From: Phaeodactylum tricornutum CCAP 1055/1
Lineage: Eukaryota > Bacillariophyta > Bacillariophyceae > Surirellales > Neidiaceae
Assembly (NCBI RefSeq): GCF_000150955.2
Contig: NC_011678.1
Span: 639,518 to 703,517 of the forward strand
DNA length: 64,000 bases
Direction of reading: 5' to 3'
Shown in pieces: positions 43,553 through 52,669 of this stretch. Below the pieces are notes generated by a model. That model saw only the letters and a list, made by a program, of their open reading frames with translations. It did no database searches and was not told the origin of the DNA. Position numbers and translations under genes: made by a program. Position 1 is the stretch's first letter, and each line of letters begins with the position of its first letter.

Positions 43553-43985
43553 ACTTTCTCAGTCACAGACGCTGCCGCAAATGAGCGATTGACACAAATT
43601 CTAGAGAGACCGAACCGACTATGGGAAAAGGAAGAGACGGCGAACATTGGTTGGAGCAAGGCAACGAAATAACAGCGTACGTTGGAGGAACCTTATTGAC
43701 AGCACTGTTAACATGTAAACAATGTAATAGGATAGGGCACAGTTTTCTCTCGCGTTCGTACGACAACAAAGCAGACCATCACGAAGTACTCCTCCGGACA
43801 GACGAACAGTTTCAACCCTCCCCTTATCAAATTTAAATTCGCCGTCTCGTACAGCTGCTGGCTGGTCATGAAGACGACACAAACGCATAGGGTGGAATCA
43901 ATACCGTCGAATCCTCACAATGTCTGTTTTTCTTGGACGCCACTGTTGCTGATATATCTCTATACCTGTTTGTCCAAACCATGAG
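43553..43985. other. Divergent intergenic region
   Basis: About 430 bp between YtoQ and the fucosyltransferase-like gene. TTGACAGCACTG near 43696 only partly resembles the shared motif. No gene recognised. Confidence 0.35.
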
Positions 43986-45230
43986 ATGATACCGTTGCGC
44001 CGTCAATCGAAGCGATCAAACTCAAAACTTCATCCGCACGGTTTCGTGGTTTTCCTAGTCGCTCTAGGAGGATGTTTGTTCGCATTACACCAAAGCGTTT
44101 GGAGACACGTTCGTGTTGAAAGAGTTGTTGCCCTTGGATCGCATTCTTTAGTCAATGCAGCTCATAAAGCGGGGGTTTCAAAGACCAACTTTTCATGGAA
44201 AAACGAAGCCGTACTGATTCCGAAGCCCAAGAATGAACCCGGTGCACATGAATCTAGTCTACCTTCTTGGATGATAGACTATATCGAATGGCATGCGGAA
44301 CAGCGAAAATTGCTGTTGGAGTCCAACTACATGTCGTTTCGTTATTTGATTCTTCGATGTGAGGACGGAAGAGACTTCAAATGTGGAGGACTCTCAGATC
44401 GCCTCAAGCCGTTGCCGCTGTTATTTCTGGAGGCTGCCCAGTCCCGGCGACTCCTTTTTATTCATTGGACAAGACCTGCGCCGTTAGAGGAATTTTTACA
44501 GCCTTCCCGCGGAGGCTTGGACTGGAGAATACCTCCATGGTTCGAGTCCAAAATGGAGTCGGAGAAAGTCCTACTCATTACTACTGCTAGTACGCTAGCA
44601 GCGGGTGTCAGGCGGACGAACAGATTCGTTGCCGCTCGCATACAAGATCAACATGGGGGCTCAGTGCTGTACAACAAAATTCAAGGCACCCGCGCGTACC
44701 GTAGAGTATTCCGCTCCCTTTGGAAATCTATCTTCAAGCCATCACTGCAGGTACAAACCGCATTACAGTCACAGCTCAAAAAGATGGAACTGATAGATGG
44801 ACAGTATGTTGCTGCTCATTTGCGAGCCTTGTATGACAAAAGTACCCTCGATGATACATATTTGCGCGCTATAACCCTCAATGCCGTGAATTGTGCCAGC
44901 CAGTTGCGGCAATCCTCCGAGACGCCGGTGTACTTTGCAGCTGATACAGAGGACGCACTCGTTTACGTGCGCCACTATGCGAGGACTCAGAATTTACCTA
45001 TTGTGGCAGCACACCGGCAGGAGCCGTTGCATTTGGACAAGTCGAAAAGTCGAAATCCGCGGGATTATGACAATATATTTGTAGATCTCTTCTTGTTGAG
45101 TCAGGCAAGCTGCATTGCCCACGGTCGTGGTGGTTTTGGAAGGCTGGGTGTGCTTCTGTCGCACAACGCTTCTTGCGTGTTCAAATTTGTGGAGAATGGA
45201 ACGTTCAAGACCTGCGACTGGCGAGCGTAG
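43986..45230 (+). CDS. Type II membrane protein, fucosyltransferase-like
   Basis: 414 aa. A basic N-terminus precedes a single anchor (GFVVFLVALGGCLFALHQSV). The lumenal part has CGGLSDRLKPLPLLFLEAA, the G-G-L-(S/G)-D-R-L loop seen near the start of GT-B fucosyltransferases (GT23/GT37/O-FucT kin), YVAAHLRALYDKS with an HLR that could be the donor-binding Arg motif, TPVYFAADTEDAL and a C-terminal SQASCIAHGRGGFGRLGVLLS. The overall pattern fits the fucosyltransferase superfamily; the linkage made is unknown. A proven-looking GT10 gene lies about 8 kb further on. Confidence 0.55.
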   Translation: MIPLRRQSKRSNSKLHPHGFVVFLVALGGCLFALHQSVWRHVRVERVVALGSHSLVNAAHKAGVSKTNFSWKNEAVLIPKPKNEPGAHESSLPSWMIDYIEWHAEQRKLLLESNYMSFRYLILRCEDGRDFKCGGLSDRLKPLPLLFLEAAQSRRLLFIHWTRPAPLEEFLQPSRGGLDWRIPPWFESKMESEKVLLITTASTLAAGVRRTNRFVAARIQDQHGGSVLYNKIQGTRAYRRVFRSLWKSIFKPSLQVQTALQSQLKKMELIDGQYVAAHLRALYDKSTLDDTYLRAITLNAVNCASQLRQSSETPVYFAADTEDALVYVRHYARTQNLPIVAAHRQEPLHLDKSKSRNPRDYDNIFVDLFLLSQASCIAHGRGGFGRLGVLLSHNASCVFKFVENGTFKTCDWRA

Positions 45231-45506
45231 CAATATGAAAGTTTTTTCCTCCCGCTAGATTTCCCTAAGCATGTATCGAATGATTCCTTCGCTTTCAATT
45301 TCTGCTATTGTTAAAAGCTCGGTCAAGACGCGATGCACATTTACTTGTTTAAGTTCGCTTTCCTCTACAAGAACTTTCCAACCAATGCTGGATTAAAGCT
45401 CCGCTCGAGTCCTCATAACAATTCCGGCCGCAAGCCACGGATAACTTGCCGACGAGAAATTCATCAGGTTACGGGTTCGAGAAGATTACGGCATATATGG
45501 GATTTC

Positions 45507-46730
45507 TTAAACTTCGGTGCCGCTGTCAGCATCAGCGTCGAAAGAACGAGCACTTACTTGGGGGAAGTTGTCTTGAAAATAACGCAAACGATTCCGAATT
45601 AGGTTCCCACTTTCTCGGTTTAGGCTCTCATCTAAAAGTGCCGCAATCACTTCGGCAGTACAGAGTAGATCCTCTCCACCTTGACTGCTAAACCGTTGTT
45701 TCCATCCCGTATAGTCGTGTCGCAACACGTAGGAGGACCGCGTGCTGGAGGAAAGCGACAAACGTGGCAATTGCCAAAGCGACGGGATTTTCCGAAACAT
45801 GGACTGGGCTTCCTGCCAGGTGCCATCCAGTATAATATAGATTGGTGTAAAATGTTCACCACTTGCTACCATTCTATACGACTTGTCAGCTTTCTTAGCC
45901 CACAACAAGATCGGTGTTGATGGTAGATCGGACAGCATCTTTTGTATGTGTTCGTTGTCGGCACGCCCAGACCATGTCCAGCGCGCCACGGTAAGTTGGG
46001 ATTGTAAAGTGGTCAGATTTGTACCAGTCGCTTTTTGATAGGCTTCGTCATCAACGAGCCAGCCCGTAGCGGTGGCTCGATTATTTTCGTTGACATGTTG
46101 CAGTAGAATAACGGCACAAGGAGGCGGTTGTGGTCTTCGAACAAAAAAATGCAGCTCTCGATTCTTGCGCTGGACCCGACGAGCGATAGATTCGTAGCGC
46201 TGACTGATGGATGTAGGTACGTCGTTCGAGGAGTCAGCCTTTGTAAAGCCTGCTGCTACGTAAAATGATGTCAACAGGGGATCTGCGAGACAGTAGTAGG
46301 ACCATGCCCCGAAGTTGTCCATCGCTCGCTGCAGCAGCTGCGAACCGAGACCTTGTCTCCGTAAGCTTACCTCGATGCACAAAGATCGTATGAAGACATA
46401 CTCGGGATGCGTTGAATCGTGGGTGAGCCTCACGGCGGCGACAATCCTGTCGGAACCCTCACAGCGCATAAAACAGACCACGTCGTCGGTGGTCGTACAA
46501 TTAAATTTGGGAAGCGACGGGACAATACGTTTCCGCGAGTAGTTTTCCCGGTAGAAGTTGCAGATACTTCGATAGGCATCGTCTTCAAAAGGAGGCGAGA
46601 GCGTTTGCAATGGGAAACATTCAATCGAAGGAAGATTTCGAGGACACTTTCGGACAGAAAGTGAGTGTACCAAACGACCTTGTGAAAATAGGTACAACAC
46701 AGGTACGATGACACTGAAAGATAGATGCAT
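45507..46730 (-). CDS. GNAT acetyltransferase-DTW domain fusion protein
   Basis: 407 aa. After a hydrophobic N-terminus (MHLSFSVIVPVLYLFSQG), residues about 75-190 form a GNAT fold: RIVAAVRLTHD, FIRSLCIEVSLRRQGLGSQLLQRA (acetyl-CoA loop R-x-x-G-x-G/S) and LLTSFYVAAGFTKA. Residues about 200-390 form a DTW domain: CAVILLQHVNENNRATATGW, STPILLWAKKAD, the signature LDGTWQEAQSMFRKIP and LLCTAEVIAALL. DTW proteins (TapT/YfiP, DTWD1/2) place an acp group on tRNA uridines. The fusion suggests the GNAT half acts on the same RNA or regulates the DTW half. An organellar location is possible. Confidence 0.82.
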   Translation of the reverse strand: MHLSFSVIVPVLYLFSQGRLVHSLSVRKCPRNLPSIECFPLQTLSPPFEDDAYRSICNFYRENYSRKRIVPSLPKFNCTTTDDVVCFMRCEGSDRIVAAVRLTHDSTHPEYVFIRSLCIEVSLRRQGLGSQLLQRAMDNFGAWSYYCLADPLLTSFYVAAGFTKADSSNDVPTSISQRYESIARRVQRKNRELHFFVRRPQPPPCAVILLQHVNENNRATATGWLVDDEAYQKATGTNLTTLQSQLTVARWTWSGRADNEHIQKMLSDLPSTPILLWAKKADKSYRMVASGEHFTPIYIILDGTWQEAQSMFRKIPSLWQLPRLSLSSSTRSSYVLRHDYTGWKQRFSSQGGEDLLCTAEVIAALLDESLNRESGNLIRNRLRYFQDNFPQVSARSFDADADSGTEV

Positions 46731-47276
46731 TACATTAATGAGTCGGCAACGATGTCATTGACAGTGAGGCTCACGCAAAAGCCAAACGCCACATTGTCAC
46801 CGACCTCACCGTCAGCCATGTGCTTGGTCTGAATTGTTTTTACGTAACGCTCTACAGTTGGGAAATCTCGATGCCTCGCCATTGACTGTGAGCGCCATGC
46901 AAACATACATGGGTAGTATGTCTTTTCAACTCTTTCTCTGGAATGTGACTCTGTGATCAAGTAAAGCGTGATACATATGTCTAGAGAGATGACGTACTAG
47001 ATAAAGGAATTTATGTCTTACGTCATACCGTTTCTCTGGCTGTCTCGGTCGATTTACTACGCTAACTGCAACTCCAAACTCATCTTAACCCTGCTCGAAA
47101 AACGAAGGGTGGGCCTGTTTATGTTAAATACCAGTCTTGACGCCACAGATAGCTGGCTTTTTCTCTCTCTCAGTTACTGTAAGGATATCCAACAAAAGGT
47201 TTTGTCATTGTCATTTGAAAAATGAAACTCTTACAGTTAATGCATATAGAGCTTATCCAGTTGTGAAGTATTGAGA
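46731..47276. promoter_or_regulatory. Intergenic region with two exact TTGACWGTGAG motifs
   Basis: TTGACAGTGAG lies at 46758-46768, 28 bp from the GNAT-DTW start, and TTGACTGTGAG at 46882-46892. Both are in the 5' flank of the minus-strand gene. The remainder up to 47276 has no credible gene. Confidence 0.45.
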
Positions 47277-48080
47277 CTAGAACAGCCAAGGAAGCATATT
47301 TTTGCGACTACGCGGCCATTCATCCTCATTAAACTGATTGCAATAGATTTCGTTCGTCTTGTAAGCCCTTCCGGCGAGATAGGAGCACATGGACGCAAAG
47401 GTTAAGAAAGCGTTGGCCTGCTGTGCGGCGCAGGCAATTCCAAGCCAAGCCACCAGTTCGAACATGTAGTGAGGAGCTGCCACGAGTGAAAAAAGGCCAC
47501 CCTTTGGTGGAATGTACTGCCTGTTGTCGTTATTTGGATCTTTCGAACTGCGCAGCTTTGCGAGCAACAGATGATGATAAGCGTTTCCAAGCGTACCAAC
47601 AGAAAAAAGCGTGACCGCGGCCGTTTTGAACCCGTCCAATACATCCTTCAAGGGCAAAGCCGTGGCGCCGACGAGAATGGTCGTGAGTGTGTAATAGGTC
47701 GAGATGGTATTGGCGCTCGCCGCCGGCATGGTGCCCGAGTAGTTGTGAACGAAAGCAACTTCCGCACTACGTTTCCAGAAATGCAATGCCAGTAGCGGCA
47801 GAGCAAACCGGAAATTTTTCGTTCCGTATGTAGCCAGTGCGCCTAGAGTTGCTACAATTGCCGAAGGTACGTAAATGCGAAACATGCCGTTCTGGCTCGA
47901 AATAGGATTGTCTAGCTTTTTGCCTGCGGCGAACTTCGAGTACAGGGTGGGGCTTTTTATTTCGGTGGAAAAACTCGAGGAGATAACCAATCCTTGAAAA
48001 GCCGCGATGCCGGCGCCCCATAATCCGGGCGGAGCCGCTATTGGACCCATCGCAGGAAGTTGAAAGGCCGAAATACTCAT
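47277..48080 (-). CDS. Steroid 5-alpha-reductase-family membrane protein
   Basis: 267 aa with about six hydrophobic segments. The C-terminal half carries the family signature: GNAYHHLLLAKLR, YIPPKGGLFSLVAAPHYMFEL, then RAYKTNEIYCNQFNEDEWPRSRKNMLPWLF, where the Glu/Asn/Tyr cluster and the aromatic C-terminus match the NADPH-dependent 3-oxo-5-alpha-steroid 4-dehydrogenase/trans-enoyl reductase group (DET2, SRD5A, TECR, polyprenol reductase). It probably reduces a double bond in a sterol or lipid precursor in the ER. The substrate is unassigned. A damaged copy of its first exon and upstream sequence lies at 50315-50540. Confidence 0.8.
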   Translation of the reverse strand: MSISAFQLPAMGPIAAPPGLWGAGIAAFQGLVISSSFSTEIKSPTLYSKFAAGKKLDNPISSQNGMFRIYVPSAIVATLGALATYGTKNFRFALPLLALHFWKRSAEVAFVHNYSGTMPAASANTISTYYTLTTILVGATALPLKDVLDGFKTAAVTLFSVGTLGNAYHHLLLAKLRSSKDPNNDNRQYIPPKGGLFSLVAAPHYMFELVAWLGIACAAQQANAFLTFASMCSYLAGRAYKTNEIYCNQFNEDEWPRSRKNMLPWLF

Positions 48081-50314
48081 AATATCTACCTGTCCAGCAA
48101 TCTTTCTCTATTGTTGGCGTCGTGAAGGTCTACCTGGATATAGAACGCTCGCAATAGCAAGAATCGTTTGGAGCAAAAAAGCGCGTTCCAATGTGTTGCA
48201 AATCACTGCGTCAGCGAGAGCGACTCACTGTCAGAACTTTCTGTTCATCCAATAATTCACAGAAAGCACAGTACTCAACACTAATTTATATAGAGCAACA
48301 CTTTGGATAACGACCTCTCAGTAAACTTGACAAATACTTGCGTTTTGACTATTTACTCTTAGCTCAGCAAAATGGTCATCAATTACGAACAAAGAATGAA
48401 GAGACTTGATAGAAAGTGCACGCATCTGAGGTCTTCTGTTTTAGATAAAAAGCAACAGCAGTTGAAGAAAGATTACATAGGGAATTGAGTCATAAATGCA
48501 TCAAGATCGTGAATGTCCTTCTCAGATGAAGGAGAGCCTCTAAGTCTTTCAGAAATCATGGATTTCTTAAGATTTTCACTGGTAAAGTGAGAGAATCTCT
48601 GAACTTCACCATCCCATCACCAATTTCAGAATCGAGATAAAACTTGAGGAAAATCGCTGTCGGCCTGAACGACATGAAAAAATCGCTATTTCGGCCGAAT
48701 CTGAAAATTTCTAAGTACTTTAGATTGAGCGCTTTTAAGTAAAATTAGCAATTAGAAAATAATCCAATGCTCTACATGAAGTGGCCGAGAATCATCCGCA
48801 AGGTGGGATATTTTTCCATTGGAAGGGAAACACTCGTTTTTTCCTGAATCGTTTTTGTGTGTAAAGATGTAGAAGTGGAATGGTCCGCAGATGTATTGAC
48901 TGTGAATAGATGTAAACTAGAAAATTTTGTATGAGCAGAGCAAGTGCAAGCAGACTTGACAGAGAGCTCCTCTGAGCACCATTACCAGGCACCAATGTTT
49001 CCCAACAGAGTATCCATAGTAGCTTTGAATGCCACATTGGCCTCTTCCTGGAGAAGATTCCCTTCTGCATTGCAGTAACCGCAATTGTTGGTCAAATGCA
49101 ACAGGTTCCAGCGCTTTCAGTTGACATGATCACACCAGCAGAACCTGACCCTCTAATGTCTTGCTCTACTTGTTGGTACAGGCTGGAGCAACTTTCTTCC
49201 CGTTAAGAGCTCCGGAGGGGGCCGGCTTGCTGGATGAGTAGCACTATCAGGGCAATTATTGGCCAAATGGCTCACTTTTTTGCATTTAAAACACTTGATA
49301 GTAGAGGTGTTGAGCATGGAGGTCTTGAGCTTCTGCTGGATGAGAACAGTGGTATCTGTCTTGGTCATGAAGGCATTGGGTGCTTCCCCCGTTGTTACGG
49401 TACACCACCTTGCGGCATGTCCCTCGGACAGCTTCAACTTGGTAAGGAAAGTGTAAGTGTGAGCCAATCCGATGGACGCAGCGTTTACGTGTCTAGTATG
49501 GATTTTGTGTCGGCCTTATTGCGCAAATCTACTGTATTTGAGTTACCCTGTTGTAGTTTACCTTCTTGCGACATGTCTTGTGGAAATTATTCACAAAACA
49601 CAGATGTCGCAAGTGTGAATCAAAACTATGCACATGGAGTTAAGGAGGCACGCGCAGAAATGATGCCACAGCCTTATTTCGTGGCCACGTGGACTCACAA
49701 TAATCGAAGCGTTTGTACAATTGCTATGTTTCTGGAGGCGCATGTGTTTCGTCTGTACTCGTCAGTGTACAAGACCAAGGTGAGTTGGGATACAAGTGGA
49801 TACTATGGAGATACTATTGGAACATAGAAAATACGACTGAGACAACATAGAAGGCTATCACAAGACACATGGTGGGATTAAACAAGATCCTCTACTCACC
49901 ATAGGTATCATGCATGGGACTTATAGTTCCAAAGGTATATATACATGTGAAAGAAAGGTTGTCTATTGAGATTATGGAAGTTGTGGAAGATCAATGATGA
50001 GCTGGCACTTTGTGGGATTGTTAACTGGACTGAAGAACAGATTGACTAGTTTGTAGCATGTAATCTTCCACTCATTGTTTTATAAGTTTATTGATCCAAA
50101 TTGTATACTACACATAGGTCCTTGTATCCGCTGTCTAACCCGTGGGGAGCGTTGTCAACAAGTTGAGGTTTACAGTCCCTAAGTCTCTTAGGTGTATTGC
50201 AGGTTGTTTGTCTCAACGCCCACCTCCATTTACCACTCTCTGTCCTAACAGCAATCTGTCCTATGGTTGTGCTTTGGTAGTACTCCTTCACACCTGTGTT
50301 GCTTGCCATGCTGG
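48081..50314. other. 2.2 kb gene-poor, AT-rich block
   Basis: Apart from the gag fossil listed separately, no gene is recognisable on either strand. TCACTGTCAG at 48225-48234 is 145 bp upstream of the reductase start, and TTGACTGTGAA occurs at 48896-48906. The plus-strand ORF 49234-49827 is antisense to the gag fossil and is not credited. The block looks like transposon debris between a gene and its duplicated fragment. Confidence 0.5.
48790..49470 (-). mobile_element. Fossil LTR-retroelement gag fragment (copia-like)
   Basis: A CCHC zinc knuckle (C-x2-C-x4-H-x4-C) is readable at 49252-49293, in a minus-strand reading preceded by gag-like helical sequence. No protease, integrase or RT follows, and no LTR pair could be identified. 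It is a short, clearly broken relic with several breaks, older than the element at the left edge and not obviously the same family. Confidence 0.55.
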
Positions 50315-50540
50315 TTTTTTCGGTGGAAAAGCTAGAGGAGATGACCTATCCTTGAAAAACAGCGATGCCGGCGCCCCATAGTCCTGGTGGAGCCGCTATC
50401 GGACCCATCGCACGAAATTGAAAGGCCGAGAACTCTTGACATCTAATTAACCAGTACTTTTTCTTAATGTAAGGTTGGTGTGGTGAACCTGGATAGAGAA
50501 CGCTCGCAATAGCGAGAATCATTTTTGAAGCCAAAGCATG
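50315..50540 (-). pseudogene. Duplicated 5' fragment of the 5-alpha-reductase-family gene
   Basis: This segment matches about 47957-48185 in the same orientation: shared stretches include GATGCCGGCGCCCCATA, GACCCATCGCA and AGAACGCTCGCAATAGC. It covers roughly the first 40 codons (MGPIAAPPGLWGAGI is still readable) plus about 100 bp of 5' flank. Similarity stops abruptly, the rest of the gene is absent, and the initial Met region is altered, so it is a dead fragment. Retroelement debris lies between the two copies. Confidence 0.85.
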
Positions 50541-50964
50541 CTTTTCAACATACTGTTAATTGCTATGTTAGAGAGAGGGAGCTCGTTTCGGAGCAACAAC
50601 CATCTATAAATTTGTGACGCTGTTGCGTTTGCATTAGTATAAATGCACAACATTTTGTATCATTGTATGATGACAAGGTTAGCTAGAGTAGTTGGGAAGA
50701 AAGCAACATACTGTCTTCTGTTTTGGACCTTCAATCCATTCTTTGGACAAAGGATGCATTGCTATACAGATAAAATTTCAGACATCAATTGTACTCCTTT
50801 CTATAGGATTCTAGATCCCAGGAGAGTATGTAAAAAGTGTTGAATACACTCTAGTTGAGACAGACTCTCTTCTACACGGACACCTCTATTCATATCCACT
50901 ACCTATGCAATCATTGTATATTCCTACCCCCTGATTGTAGTGTGCTCATTTGGCCAACATAATG
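50541..50964. other. AT-rich intergenic region
   Basis: About 420 bp, rich in A/T, without a gene or recognised element. It continues the transposon-like block on the left. Confidence 0.35.
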
Positions 50965-52035
50965 TCAAGTCTCCAATGGCGGTTGAAGTTTCGGTTCCCA
51001 CGTGAGATAGCATTGCTGTTCGCGTTGTTCCGTAACAACGGCGCCGATTCGGGCATAGAACACCAAGCCGCGCGTGTTACGTGCGTGGGCCGTCCAGGAC
51101 AAGTGTGAGCAACCGTGGGTGTGTGCCACAGCCGCCAATTCGTGCATGAAAGCGAGTCCGGTGCCTTGGTTACGATAGGTTTCGCGAACAAACAGGTCAT
51201 CCAACCACAGACTCGGCTGTCCGCGGAATGATGAGAAACAAAAATGGTAGAGCGCCAAGCCTAGGATACGGTCATCGGAAGTCGCTAGCAGGAGGTGTGC
51301 ATAAGGATTTTCGTTAAAGAGTGTGCCCCTTAGACTGTCCAGAGTGACTAGGACGACGGTTTGGCTGTCACCAAGCGATTGGTCAAAGGCAGCCTTTTCG
51401 CGAATCAGGTTGTACACGACGTCCAAGTCTTCTTGAGTTGCCTGGCGGATTACAATGGAACCCTTGTCCAACATCAGTGTCATGGTGAGGGAGTATACGC
51501 CGTTTCGGTTTCGTGGGATGGAATGCGGAGCCACCACGAAACCGAATTGTTGGTACAACTTTCGTGCGGCAAGGTTGTCTGCTAGACAGCTGAGGGCTAC
51601 GCCCCGAACCTTACCGGTAGCCCTTTGTAGGATACGTTCCAGTAAGGCGGATCCAAAGCCTCGACCTTGATGGGTAGGTAGGACCGCTATGGCGAGTTCG
51701 GGCAATGGCTCCGAGTCGAGCGGGTATGGCTGGAAACGATCCGTTGCGGCGAATCCGTCGAGCAAGAATCAGAGCCAGGCGGCACCTACGACTAAATTGT
51801 TACCGGTGCTGTTGATGCTTGTATTGGTGAGCGCCAGAATGCCGATATCGCCGTCGCGGGTGCCATAATCGAGTCCGTACTGGGCCAAGATCGGGAGTCT
51901 TTGGACGTAGTCAACGGTTTCCTGTTTGGCGGCGATTTGGAGCATGGTCCACACAACTTCCTGATCAACAATGGTCAAATCGCGCAAGATCATGACATCA
52001 GAAGAATCGATATTGGTGTGGGTTGCCGTCGACAT
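50965..52035 (-). pseudogene. Tandem GNAT acetyltransferase with an in-frame TGA
   Basis: From the ATG at 52033-52035 a single frame runs to 50965, interrupted only by a TGA at 51769-51771. The first GNAT domain reads MILRDLTIVD ... LVVGAAWL, then TGA, then LDGFAATD, ELAIAVLPTHQGRGFGSALLERIL (acetyl-CoA loop) and ADNLAARKLYQQFGFVV. The second reads IVIRQATQEDLDVVYNLI, LWLDDLFVRETYRNQGTGLAFM and HARNTRGLVFYARIGAVV. Relatives usually have Arg after AAWL, and CGA to TGA is a single transition, so this looks like a recent nonsense mutation, an allele, or a base error. Everything downstream is intact. About 355 codons otherwise. Confidence 0.75.
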
Positions 52036-52669
52036 GAGACGGGATTGTTAGGGACTTGATTGGGGTGGCAATCCTAGCAAGGATTGATCCCGGACCCAGG
52101 GAGATTTCAAAGCGTTGGCCAACCAGCGACAGGTTGATGTAGGATGGAACACCCAAATGAAGTATAGACAAGCTACAGACACCCAAGCAGGAATGACCAA
52201 AAGCTGCCTTGGTTTTGCCCTACCACGCACCATGATACATGTGTGTGGTGTTTTTGTGTGTATCTCTATTGTTGCCTTGACGTCGTATCTCGCGAGAATG
52301 ATTTGGATGTGGGGCATCTACAGTTCTAGTAGCTAGAGCTGAATCTGGAATATACAATAAGTAAATAACAGTAAAGTGGACTCAACAGCAAATGTTTATA
52401 GAATCCCGGTCCGCGTTGCCGGTCGATTTGTCTTAGGATATGTCACATTACGTGGAATCGCTTTGATGACATATTCGATCGAAGGTTAATACGGAACAGC
52501 TAAAACCCGGAAACCTCTGTTATGTTACATTAGAAATTCTCTCGACGATGACCTCTCACTGCCTCTACAGGCGAGCATCCCATTCTCGCCAAAGGATGGA
52601 ATCGTACCCAACTCTACACAAGAGTAGCCTCCTCCAGCCTTTATCCATGGAAAAGCGTGCGGCTTCATC
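52036..52669. other. Divergent intergenic region upstream of the alpha-1,3-fucosyltransferase gene
   Basis: About 630 bp. Only short ORFs without protein character; no copy of the shared 10-mer was noticed. Confidence 0.35.

Noticed and set aside
49234-49827. 197-codon plus-strand ORF in the gene-poor block
   Set aside because: Antisense to the gag fossil, with odd composition and no domain.
50088-50309. Possible solo LTR beside the reductase fragment
   Set aside because: A TGTTAG-like start is visible on the minus strand, but no matching end or second copy was found, so it is not called.
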